Part shown: positions 22,248 to 30,045 of the stretch, one piece after another | How positions within the stretch are numbered: the stretch's first letter is position 1 | Layout of the letters: every line of letters begins with the position of its first letter | Source: Gammaproteobacteria bacterium | GTDB lineage: Bacteria > Pseudomonadota > Gammaproteobacteria > SpSt-1174 | Direction: 5' to 3' | NCBI GenBank assembly: GCA_037388465.1 | Contig: JARRKE010000020.1 | Coordinates: 1 to 32,864, forward strand | DNA: 32,864 bases | Position numbers and translations under genes: made by a program | The notes under the pieces: model-generated | What the model was told of the DNA's origin: nothing | Databases searched by the model: none | Seen by the model: the letters and a program-made list of their open reading frames with translations, nothing else

Positions 22248-22730
22248 ATGACTGACCAGACCACAGCCCAGGAATTCACCATCCAGAAAATCTATCTCAA
22301 GGACGCCTCGGTCGAGGTGCCCAACGCGCCGCAGGTCTTTACCAACGAGTGGCAGCCGGAAAGCAATCTGGAACTGAACACCGAGAGCCAGAAGATCGAA
22401 GACGGCATTTACGATGTGACCCTCACCCTGACCGTCACCACCAAGAACGCCGGCAACACGGCCTTCCTGGTGGAGGTCAAACAGGCCGGCGTGTTCAGCG
22501 CGCGCGGCTTCGACGAGGAGCAGATGGGGCACATGATGGGCAGCTTCTGCCCGAACATCCTGTTCCCCTACGCCCGCGAGGCCGTCTCCAGCCTGTCGGT
22601 GCGCGCCGGCTTCCCGGACCTGCAGCTCGCGCCCATCAATTTCGACGCCCTTTACGCCCAGCACCTGGAGAACCAGGGAGAGGGCAACCCGCCCGCCACG
22701 TCGGACCCCGAAACGGGGGCTACGCACTAA
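22248..22730 (+). CDS. secB: protein-export chaperone SecB
   Basis: SecB is a tetrameric cytoplasmic chaperone that keeps precursors unfolded and delivers them to SecA. The 160-residue product begins with the typical FTIQKIYLKDASVEVPNAPQ and contains the LTVTTKN, FLVEVKQAGVF, and CPNILFPYAREAVSSLSVRAGFPDLQLAPINFD blocks. Length matches the family. It lies 73 bases after trxC and 15 bases before gpsA, as in E. coli. Confidence 0.97.
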   Translation: MTDQTTAQEFTIQKIYLKDASVEVPNAPQVFTNEWQPESNLELNTESQKIEDGIYDVTLTLTVTTKNAGNTAFLVEVKQAGVFSARGFDEEQMGHMMGSFCPNILFPYAREAVSSLSVRAGFPDLQLAPINFDALYAQHLENQGEGNPPATSDPETGATH

Positions 22731-22745
22731 CCCCCGGCCGGCGAG

Positions 22746-23750
22746 ATGCCTGGATCCGCCATCGCCGTTCTCGGGGCAGGGTCCTGGGGCACGTCACTGG
22801 CCGTGCACCTGGCGCGCAACGGGCATGCCGTCCATTTGTGGGACCGCAAGCCCGAGGCCGTCGAGGCCATGTCGCGTACCCGGACCAATGCCCGTTACCT
22901 GCCGAACATCGAGTTCCCGCCGACGCTGACGCCCACCGCGGACCTCGAGGCGGTTTGCGCCGCGTGCGACGACCTGCTGATCGCGGTGCCGAGCAAGGCC
23001 TTTCGCGGCTTTCTGAAAACTCTGCAGCCTCATCTGCGTCCCACCGCACGGCTCATCTGGGCCACCAAGGGGCTGGAGGTGGAGAGCGGCAAGTTTTTGC
23101 ACCAGGTACTGGAGGAAGAGTTGGGCGTGTCCCGGCCCTATGCCGTGATTTCCGGGCCCTCCTTCGCCTGGGAGGTGGCCTGCGGCCTGCCGACCGCCAT
23201 TACGGTGGCCGGCGGCAACGCCGCGTTTTGCCGCGAGGTGGCCACCATCCTGCACAGCGAGACCTTCCGCGCCTATACCAGCGACGACCTGATCGGGGTA
23301 CAGCTCGGCGGTGCGCTGAAGAACGTCATGGCGATCGCCGCCGGCATTTCCGACGGTCTGGGCTTCGGGGCGAATGCCCGCGCCGCCCTCGTGACGCGCG
23401 GTCTGGCCGAGATGGTGCGGCTGGGAGACCGGCTCGGCGCGCGGGCCGAGACCCTCATGGGGCTGTCCGGCCTGGGCGATCTGGTGCTGACCTGCACCGA
23501 CGACCAGTCGCGCAATCGCCGGCTCGGCCTGGCGCTCGGCCAGGGCAAGGCGCTGGAAAGCGCGCTGCGCGACATCGGCCAGGCGGTGGAGGGTGCGGTA
23601 ACCGCCAAGGTCGTCATGCGCCTGGCCGGCGGCACCGAAGTGGAACTGCCGATCTCGCAACAGGTCTTTCGCGTCCTCTATGAAGGAATCGCGCCACGCG
23701 CCGCGGTCAGCGAACTGCTGGGCCGCGATCTCAAACCGGAACTCGGTTAG
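22746..23750 (+). CDS. gpsA: glycerol-3-phosphate dehydrogenase [NAD(P)+]
   Basis: GpsA reduces dihydroxyacetone phosphate to sn-glycerol-3-phosphate for phospholipid synthesis. The 334-residue protein has the N-terminal dinucleotide fold AVLGAGSWGTSLA (residues 7-19), the ISGPSFAWEVA segment, and the catalytic-lysine block GALKNVMAIAAGISDGLGFG followed by ARAALVTRGLAEM and GLSGLGDLVLTC. A GGCGAG lies right before the ATG. The gene ends two bases from the oppositely oriented trmL; the cysE gene found after gpsA in E. coli is missing here. Confidence 0.97.
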   Translation: MPGSAIAVLGAGSWGTSLAVHLARNGHAVHLWDRKPEAVEAMSRTRTNARYLPNIEFPPTLTPTADLEAVCAACDDLLIAVPSKAFRGFLKTLQPHLRPTARLIWATKGLEVESGKFLHQVLEEELGVSRPYAVISGPSFAWEVACGLPTAITVAGGNAAFCREVATILHSETFRAYTSDDLIGVQLGGALKNVMAIAAGISDGLGFGANARAALVTRGLAEMVRLGDRLGARAETLMGLSGLGDLVLTCTDDQSRNRRLGLALGQGKALESALRDIGQAVEGAVTAKVVMRLAGGTEVELPISQQVFRVLYEGIAPRAAVSELLGRDLKPELG

Positions 23751-23752
23751 CC

Positions 23753-24214
23753 CTAACCAGCCCCTGCAAATCCGTTCTGCCGCCAGGCCTCGTAGAGCAC
23801 GGCCGTCGCCGCGTTCGACAGGTTCAGGCTGCGGCTTTCCGCGACCATCGGGATCCGCCGCAATCCCTCCGCAAAGCGTACCCGCACCTCAGCCGGCAGC
23901 CCGCGCGTCTCGGGTCCGAACAGCAGGGCGTCCCCCGGCGCATAGCTTGTCTCGGCATAGGACCGCGTGGCATGGGTGCTCAGCGCATACACACGGGGTG
24001 GCGCGACGCTTTCCAGAAAGTCATCCAGCGTGTCGTGCACCCGCATGCGCGCCCACTCTCGGTAATCCAGCCCCGCCCGTTTGAGACGCCGGTCGTCGAG
24101 TTCGAAACCGAGCGGGCGGATCAGATGCAAATGGCTCCCGGTGTTTGCGCACAGGCGGATGATGTTGCCGGTGTTGGGCGGGATTTCCGGCTCGAACAAG
24201 ACCACGTGAAACAT
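23753..24214 (-). CDS. trmL: tRNA (cytidine/uridine-34-2'-O)-methyltransferase TrmL
   Basis: TrmL is a SPOUT-class enzyme that 2'-O-methylates the wobble base of tRNA-Leu isoacceptors. The 153-residue product has the N-terminal EPEIPPNTGNIIRLCANTG, the RRLKRAGLDYRE segment and the C-terminal trefoil-knot SAM site LLFGPETRGLP and RSLNLSNAATAVLYE. It is convergent with gpsA, whereas in E. coli it is in the same direction. Its upstream side faces the 15-bp inverted repeat and the divergent sigma54 regulator. Confidence 0.96.
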   Translation of the reverse strand: MFHVVLFEPEIPPNTGNIIRLCANTGSHLHLIRPLGFELDDRRLKRAGLDYREWARMRVHDTLDDFLESVAPPRVYALSTHATRSYAETSYAPGDALLFGPETRGLPAEVRVRFAEGLRRIPMVAESRSLNLSNAATAVLYEAWRQNGFAGAG

Positions 24215-24230
24215 AACGGCTCCGAAGTGG

Positions 24231-24264
24231 TGTCGAAACTGTGACAGCCGTCACAGTTTCGACA
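24231..24264. repeat. perfect 15-bp inverted repeat, candidate operator or hairpin
   Basis: TGTCGAAACTGTGAC (24231-24245) is followed by the spacer AGCC and by its exact reverse complement (24250-24264). It is 16 bases upstream of the trmL start and about 87 bases upstream of the sigma54-type regulator start. No T-run follows on either strand, so it is a poor terminator. Each arm also has TGTC...GACA symmetry (24231-24246). It may be the binding site of the regulator encoded next to it or an RNA hairpin. Confidence 0.85.
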
Positions 24265-24351
24265 ATTGGGGTGTTCATTTTCTGTCAGTTGAGGCGCGAG
24301 CGGACATAAACTCCAGGGAAATCAGAGACCAAGCATTGCCATTCCGCGATC

Positions 24352-25773
24352 ATGGAGGCGAAACCGGAAATGTCTGCTCGACCACATGTGTTATCCAAGC
24401 CGGCCGTTTTACTCGTCGATGACGATCCGGCCATACGGGACAGTCTGGGATTTTATCTCGGCCGGCGGTTTACCGTGGTCAGCGCATCCTCCCGACAGGA
24501 AGTGCAAACGCTGTTGGCCAACACCGGCCGGATGCCGCGCCTGGCCCTGGTCGATCTGGGACTGCCGCCAGACACCCACAGCCCGGAGGAGGGGTTCGCC
24601 CTGATTCCCGAACTGCTGGCGCACGACTCCGAAATGCGCATCCTGGTATTGACCGGGCAGGAGGAGGCGGAGCACGTCAATCACGCACTGGCCCTGGGCG
24701 CGGCCGACTTCATCAGCAAACCCAGTGCACCGGAACACATTCTCGCCCGCCTGGAACATCAGCAGTTGATGCTGGAGACCCAGACGCAGGATCAGCTCCA
24801 ACCCGGCCAGGGCGAGATGCTGCTGGGCGAAAGCCCGGCCATGGATGCGCTGCGGGCGCAGATACGGCAATTCGCCTCCGCGCCCTTCCCGGTGCTGATC
24901 ACCGGCGAATCGGGCTGCGGCAAGGAACTGGTTGCCCGCGAGATCCATCGCATGAGCGAGGGCAGCCGGGGGCCGTATGTGGCGGTCAACTGTGCGGCCC
25001 TGCCTGGCGATCTGATCGAGGCTCAGTTGTTCGGCCATGCGCGCGGCGCCTTCACCGGGGCGCACGAAGAGCGCGTCGGCTTTTTCGCCGAGGCCTCCGG
25101 CGGCACCCTGTTGCTGGACGAGATGGGCGAGCTGCCGCCCGGCCTGCAGGCCAAGCTGCTGCGGGTGCTGGAGAACGGCGAATACTACCGCGTGGGCGAG
25201 ACGCGGCCGCGGCATGCGAAGGTGCGTCTGCTGGCTGCGACCAATCGCGACCTGCGGGCCCTGGTCGACGAGGGCCGATTCCGCGCCGACCTGTATCACC
25301 GGCTGAGCGTGCTGCGTATCCACTGCCCGCCGCTGCGCGACCGGGCGGGTGACGCGACCCGCCTTCTGCGCCACTTCCAGCAGGCCTATGCGCGTACCGT
25401 GCCGCGCTTCATCCTGAGCAAGGAGGCGCAGCGCCTGTGGGAGACTTATAACTTTCCCGGAAATGTGCGAGAGTTGAAAAACCTTGTAATTCGTCTGGGG
25501 ACGAAATATCCCAACCAGACCGTCTCCGAAGAGGCGTTGCGTGCCGAGATGGATCCCGGCACAGGGCAGTTGGTCGCCCCCACCGCCACGGACGCACAGC
25601 ACCATCTGCGCCAGATCGGCTTCGAGCTCGACGGTTATCTCCACGAGGTGGAGCGTGAACACATACTGTGTGCGCTGGACCTCGCGGGTGGGAATTTGAG
25701 CAAGGCCGCGCGTTACCTCGGCCTGAACCGGACGACCTTGTACAGTCGTATGCAACGCCTGGGTGTTCGCTGA
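24352..25773 (+). CDS. sigma54-dependent response regulator (NtrC type)
   Basis: The 473-residue protein has a receiver domain (residues 18-135; acidic pocket D23-D25, predicted phosphorylation site D68, K123), a sigma54-activating AAA+ domain (about 155-385; Walker A GESGCGKE 185-192, sigma54-contact loop GAFTGA 232-237, Walker B LLLDEMGE 253-260) and a Fis-type helix-turn-helix at the C terminus (GGNLSKAARYLGLNRTTLYSRM). All residues needed for activation are present. No histidine kinase lies in the window. Its stop overlaps the next start (TGATG), so it is the first gene of the pilus operon and probably regulates it or another surface structure. An in-frame ATG at 24370, with GGAGG 11 bases upstream, is an alternative start. 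Confidence 0.93.
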   Translation: MEAKPEMSARPHVLSKPAVLLVDDDPAIRDSLGFYLGRRFTVVSASSRQEVQTLLANTGRMPRLALVDLGLPPDTHSPEEGFALIPELLAHDSEMRILVLTGQEEAEHVNHALALGAADFISKPSAPEHILARLEHQQLMLETQTQDQLQPGQGEMLLGESPAMDALRAQIRQFASAPFPVLITGESGCGKELVAREIHRMSEGSRGPYVAVNCAALPGDLIEAQLFGHARGAFTGAHEERVGFFAEASGGTLLLDEMGELPPGLQAKLLRVLENGEYYRVGETRPRHAKVRLLAATNRDLRALVDEGRFRADLYHRLSVLRIHCPPLRDRAGDATRLLRHFQQAYARTVPRFILSKEAQRLWETYNFPGNVRELKNLVIRLGTKYPNQTVSEEALRAEMDPGTGQLVAPTATDAQHHLRQIGFELDGYLHEVEREHILCALDLAGGNLSKAARYLGLNRTTLYSRMQRLGVR

Positions 25774-26765
25774 TGCTGTATCTGGACCACTTCGGACTCA
25801 AGAAGCCGCCGTTTCGGATCACGCCGGATCCCGGCTTTTTCTATTCCGGCGCGCATCGGGGGGACGTGCTGGCCGCCCTCGTATACGCCGTCACGGCCGG
25901 CGAGGGTATCGTCAAGGTGGTCGGCGAGGTCGGCAGCGGCAAGACCATGCTGTGCCGCATGCTGGAGCTCGAACTGGCTGACCAGGTCGATATCGTCTAT
26001 CTGGCCAACCCCAGTCTGAGCCCGGACAACATCGCCCAGGCGGTCGCATTCGAACTGGGTCTGCCCACGGAAGGATTGAGCCGGCTCGAAGTGATGCAGC
26101 GGCTGCAGTCCTTTCTGCTGGAGCGCCATGCCAGCGGCCACAATGTGGTGGTGTTCATCGAAGAGGCCCAGGGCATGCCCCTGGCGACCCTCGAGGAACT
26201 GCGCCTGCTGAGCAATCTGGAGACGGCCGACCATAAGCTGTTGCAGATCGTGCTGTTCGGGCAGCCCGAGCTGGATATCAATCTTCGCGAAACCGCCATT
26301 CGCCAGCTGCGGGAACGCATCACCCACAGTTTCGAGCTGCAGCCGTTGCAGCGCGCCGACACGCACGGGTATCTCAACTTCCGCATGCGGGCCGCCGGCT
26401 ACCGCGGGCCGGACCTGTTCACACCCCGCGTGGCGCGGCAGATCGCGCGCTATTCGCAGGGGCTGATCCGCCGTATCAACATCCTCGCCGACAAGTGTCT
26501 GCTGGCGGCCTACGCCGCCGGTACGCACGCCATCACCACGGGGTTGGTCCGCCGCGCCGCGCGGGACCTGGATCCGGTGTCGGGTTCGCGCCCCGCCCCC
26601 TGGCTCGGTTGGCTGGCCAGTGCGGTGATCGCGGCCATCGTCGCCGTGGTGGTCACCTGGCAGGTGGTAACGGTACGCCCGGTACAGCCGGTGCAAGGTA
26701 CACCCGGTGCGGGGGCGCAGCAGTCGGGTTCGAGCAACGTCGCCGGAAACAAACAAAAACCATGA
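25773..26765 (+). CDS. mshM: MSHA-type pilus biogenesis ATPase MshM (ExeA-like)
   Basis: The 330-residue protein starts MLYLDHFGLKKPPFRITPDP, the typical opening of the ExeA/MshM AAA family, with FFYSGAHRG next. Walker A GEVGSGKT is at residues 51-58 and Walker B VVVFIEEAQG at 125-134, with a Glu-Glu pair. A membrane helix at about 277-300 (LGWLASAVIAAIVAVVVTWQ) is followed by a short Gln/Ser-rich periplasmic tail, so the ATPase is cytoplasmic and membrane-anchored. ExeA homologues use ATP to help secretin assembly through the cell wall; here the secretin gene follows at once with an ATGA overlap. In Vibrio, mshM follows mshL; here it precedes it. The ATG overlaps the regulator stop by one base. 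Confidence 0.88.
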   Translation: MLYLDHFGLKKPPFRITPDPGFFYSGAHRGDVLAALVYAVTAGEGIVKVVGEVGSGKTMLCRMLELELADQVDIVYLANPSLSPDNIAQAVAFELGLPTEGLSRLEVMQRLQSFLLERHASGHNVVVFIEEAQGMPLATLEELRLLSNLETADHKLLQIVLFGQPELDINLRETAIRQLRERITHSFELQPLQRADTHGYLNFRMRAAGYRGPDLFTPRVARQIARYSQGLIRRINILADKCLLAAYAAGTHAITTGLVRRAARDLDPVSGSRPAPWLGWLASAVIAAIVAVVVTWQVVTVRPVQPVQGTPGAGAQQSGSSNVAGNKQKP

Positions 26766-28471
26766 ATCGTCATATCAAACCTGTGATCGCGTTGTTCAGA
26801 CAGCCCCTCCGGCTTTGCCTCTGGGGGCTGTTTCCCCTGCTCGCGGCCTGTGCCACACCCACGCATCAGTCGGTTCAGGCCCAGAACGCGGGGGCCCAGG
26901 CCCAAGGGCACCTGGCCGAGAACGCCGTGCGGCAGGCCCCGGGGCCGATCCCGAAGCCGGTCGACCGTCCGTTGTTTCTGAAGCCGCCGCGTCCACCCGA
27001 AAAGCAGGAGGTCTACACCGTCGTGGTGGACAACGTGCCGGTACGCGATCTGCTGTTTTCGCTGGCGCGCAACGCCAAGGTCAATGTCGATATCGGCGAG
27101 GGCATTACGGGTCGGGTCACGCTGAACGCGGTCAAGGAAACCCTGCCGGCCATCCTGGCGCGCATCGCCGACCAGGTGCCGATTCGCTGGCACATCAAGG
27201 GAAACCGTCTGGTGGTGGTTGCCGATACCCCGTATTGGCAGGATTACGCCGTCAACTATCCCAACATCAACCGCAGCATCAAGAGTTCGATCTCGATCTC
27301 GACCCAGGTCGGTGCCTCGGGCGTATCCGACATCAGCAGCCAGGGTGGCGGCGGAGGCGGCGAAAGCGGTTCGAACAGCTCCTCGGCCACCATCAAGAAC
27401 GAGTCGGTGAACGGCTACTGGAATACCCTGATACGCAACATCGACACGATTCTGGGCGAGGAACCCACCGTGGTGGACAACCAGGTGCTGGGATCCAAGT
27501 CGGTGACCGCGAATCGCGAGACCGGCATGATCAGCGTCTACGCCACGCAAAAGCAGCAAAAGCAGATTCAGCAGTTCCTGCTGCAGACGCAGCGCAGCGC
27601 GGACCGCCAGGTATTGATCGAGGCCACCGTAGTGGAGGTCAACCTCAACAAAGAGCACCAGGCCGGGGTGAACTGGAACGCCATCGCCTCGGATGTCGGG
27701 CTGAGCAGCGTCAGCACGCTCACCGCTTCCAATCTGGCTCAGCCACCCTTTGTGACCCTGACCGGGTCGACCAAGGCGAACGGGTTCACGCAGCTGGACA
27801 GCACCATCAGCATGCTGCAGGCCTATGGAACGGTACGGGTGCTGTCCAGCCCCAAGATCATGGTGCTCAACAACCAGAGCGCCATCCTCAAGGTGGTGGA
27901 CAACAAGGTGTACTTCACCATCAAGGTGGATATCACGCCGACCCTGACCACCACTTCCGGCGGCGGTACGGCGACCACCTCGCTGGTGACCTATGAGACC
28001 CAGGTGCACACGGTGCCGATCGGTTTCATCATGAACGTCACACCCTACGTCAGCAGTGCCGGTGACATCACCCTCGAGGTGCGTCCGACCATCACCCGCA
28101 TCATCGGCTACGTAAACGACCCCAACCCGGCCCTCGCCCAGGTCAAGGTGACCAGCAAGATTCCGGAAGTCCAGGTGCGTGAGATGGAGTCCATGCTGCG
28201 CGTGGCCAGCGGGCAGGTGGCCGTGCTGGGCGGGCTGATGCAAAACAGCGTGGACAACACCACCCAGGGCGTACCCGGCCTGGCGAATACCCCTTATGTG
28301 AGCGACGCCTTCAGTTACAAGGACAACAAGACCAATAAGACGGAACTGGTGATCTTCATGCGCCCGCGCGTCATCCACGCTGCCAGCCTCAATGGCGATC
28401 TGAAAGATTTCACCCGCTTCCTGCCCGGCCGCAACACCCAGGGCCCGACAACCGGCGAGGAACTGCAATGA
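26762..28471 (+). CDS. mshL: MSHA-type pilus secretin lipoprotein MshL
   Basis: MshL forms the outer-membrane secretin channel through which the pilus passes. The 569-residue product has a lipoprotein signal ending in LLAAC with C30 as the lipidated residue, a secretin N-domain (VDNVPVRDLLFSLARNAKVNVDIGEGITGRVTL, about residues 89-121), a Ser/Gly-rich segment (190-208), a second N-domain (QVLIEATVVEVNLN) and the secretin core with VLSSPKIMVLNNQSA, VGFIMNVTPYVS-like IGFIMNVTPYVS, and VAVLGGLMQNS...GVPGLANTPYVSDAF. The length and arrangement are those of PilQ/MshL/GspD family members of the MSHA type. It overlaps both mshM and mshN by ATGA. Confidence 0.9.
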   Translation: MNRHIKPVIALFRQPLRLCLWGLFPLLAACATPTHQSVQAQNAGAQAQGHLAENAVRQAPGPIPKPVDRPLFLKPPRPPEKQEVYTVVVDNVPVRDLLFSLARNAKVNVDIGEGITGRVTLNAVKETLPAILARIADQVPIRWHIKGNRLVVVADTPYWQDYAVNYPNINRSIKSSISISTQVGASGVSDISSQGGGGGGESGSNSSSATIKNESVNGYWNTLIRNIDTILGEEPTVVDNQVLGSKSVTANRETGMISVYATQKQQKQIQQFLLQTQRSADRQVLIEATVVEVNLNKEHQAGVNWNAIASDVGLSSVSTLTASNLAQPPFVTLTGSTKANGFTQLDSTISMLQAYGTVRVLSSPKIMVLNNQSAILKVVDNKVYFTIKVDITPTLTTTSGGGTATTSLVTYETQVHTVPIGFIMNVTPYVSSAGDITLEVRPTITRIIGYVNDPNPALAQVKVTSKIPEVQVREMESMLRVASGQVAVLGGLMQNSVDNTTQGVPGLANTPYVSDAFSYKDNKTNKTELVIFMRPRVIHAASLNGDLKDFTRFLPGRNTQGPTTGEELQ

Positions 28472-30045
28472 GCCTGCTGCTCGATGCCCTGAAAAAGGCG
28501 GCGGCGGCCAAACAGGCACAGGAGGCCGGACATCAGGAAACGCAACCCGCCGGAGAACCGGCCGCGATCGAAACGCCCGATCAGGCCGGTGAGCTGAGTC
28601 TGGCGCCGGTCGATGCGGCGCCGGAAGACGAGGGTGAAGCGGACGAACGGGAGGATGGACTGGACGAGTCCCTCGATTCCCCGCCGTTGTCACAGGCGTT
28701 CGAGGAGGAGGAACCGGATCTCGAGTTTCCGGTTGCATCCGACCTGGAAGCGACGTCAGTGCCCTCGGACGAGCAAAGCGAACCTGAGCCGCTGGAAACC
28801 GGTGGCGAGGCCGGTTCGCCGCCGCTCTCCGGACAGGAAACTGACGGGCCGATAAACGATGTCATCGAATACGACGAGGTACCCGCTACCGATGCGGTAA
28901 GCGAACCGGCGCCGGACCCGCAGGTTGAGACGGACGGGGTGGCAGCCGAAAGCGAACCGTTGACCGTCGAGCGGCGCGGGGATCGCAATGACTGGGAAGA
29001 ACGCGACTGGGCCACGCCGGGACAGCGTGCCCAGGCGAACGCCGTCCTGCGGGCGGAGCAAAACCGGCAGCGCCGGCGCCGGCTGCTGGTGTGGGGAACG
29101 CTCGGGACGGTGGTTCTGATCGGTGCCGGGGGCTACGGGGTGTATGCCTATCGCGCCCTGCAACCGGGCCAGACGGGGCCCGCGCAGACCTTCATTGTGC
29201 AGCAAGGCCAACCGTCGGCATCCGCGCCGGCACCTCAACCGCAGCCGCCCGCCGCCACCGAGGCGCCCCAGGCCGTTGCCGCGCCGAAACCGCCTGTGGC
29301 TGAGCCGGTGCAGGTGCATCCCAAGCCACCGGCCGTGACGCACAAGCCGGCCAAACCGGCCGTCCCGTCGACGCATACCATTACGCACAAAAAGCCGGTC
29401 CGCAAAGCCGCCAGGCCCAAACCGGCAAAGCGGCCGATTGTCGTCCGTGAAGAGGGCGGCGGTTTGTCGGGCTGGCTCAACAAGGGCTACGCGGCATTCC
29501 AGCAAGGCGACTTCCAGGCCGCCGAGGCGGCTTATCGCGAGGCATACCGGATCGAGCCGAGCAACCGGGATGCCCTGCTCGGTATGGGCGCGTCGACCGC
29601 CGCGCTCGGCGATCGCGAGGCTGCTCAACAGTATTATCGGACCCTGCTGCACCTGAATCCGCAGGATGCCATTGCCAAGGCCGCCCTGAGCAGTCTGGAG
29701 GGCGCGCTGCGGCCGACGCATACCCTGGCCGAACTGCAGCGGTTGATCGCCGGTCAGCCGGATTCCGCGCCACTGCGTTTCGCGCTCGGCAACCTGTATG
29801 CAGCCGAGTCGTCATGGGCGCAGGCCGTGCAGGCTTACGGCGAAGCGGTGAGCCTGGAAAGCAGCAATCCGGATTACCTGTTCAACCTAGCGGTGGCACA
29901 GGATCACCTGGGTCATCTCGACCAGGCGCTGCAAAACTATCGCCGCGCGGAAGTGGCGGCGTTGACCCACCCCTCCCTGATCGATCGCTCGATCCTGCGT
30001 GAACGGATCCGGGCCATCGAAGCGTTGCGGCGGCATGCCTCCTGA
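28468..30045 (+). CDS. mshN: MSHA-type pilus biogenesis TPR protein MshN
   Basis: The 525-residue protein starts with MSLLLDALKKAA, a signature of MshN-type proteins. A long acidic, Glu/Pro-rich cytoplasmic region follows (about 48-160), then one membrane helix (206-228), a Pro/Lys/Ala-rich periplasmic linker (245-325) that may span the peptidoglycan layer, and a C-terminal set of tetratricopeptide repeats (about 335-500; KGYAAFQQGDFQAAEAAYREAYRIEP and AQAVQAYGEAVSLES). It probably links the inner-membrane platform to the secretin. The acidic region is longer than in short homologues. It overlaps mshL by ATGA and mshE by 11 bases. The name rests on the N-terminal motif, topology and position. 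Confidence 0.82.
   Translation: MSLLLDALKKAAAAKQAQEAGHQETQPAGEPAAIETPDQAGELSLAPVDAAPEDEGEADEREDGLDESLDSPPLSQAFEEEEPDLEFPVASDLEATSVPSDEQSEPEPLETGGEAGSPPLSGQETDGPINDVIEYDEVPATDAVSEPAPDPQVETDGVAAESEPLTVERRGDRNDWEERDWATPGQRAQANAVLRAEQNRQRRRRLLVWGTLGTVVLIGAGGYGVYAYRALQPGQTGPAQTFIVQQGQPSASAPAPQPQPPAATEAPQAVAAPKPPVAEPVQVHPKPPAVTHKPAKPAVPSTHTITHKKPVRKAARPKPAKRPIVVREEGGGLSGWLNKGYAAFQQGDFQAAEAAYREAYRIEPSNRDALLGMGASTAALGDREAAQQYYRTLLHLNPQDAIAKAALSSLEGALRPTHTLAELQRLIAGQPDSAPLRFALGNLYAAESSWAQAVQAYGEAVSLESSNPDYLFNLAVAQDHLGHLDQALQNYRRAEVAALTHPSLIDRSILRERIRAIEALRRHAS

Noticed and set aside
24215-24351. A sigma54 promoter (GG-N10-GC) before the regulator/pilus operon
   Set aside because: No match with the right spacing was found in the gap; the operon's own promoter type remains unknown.
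26510-28738. 742-residue minus-strand open frame across mshL
   Set aside because: Antisense shadow of the secretin gene with low-complexity His/Arg/Gly content.
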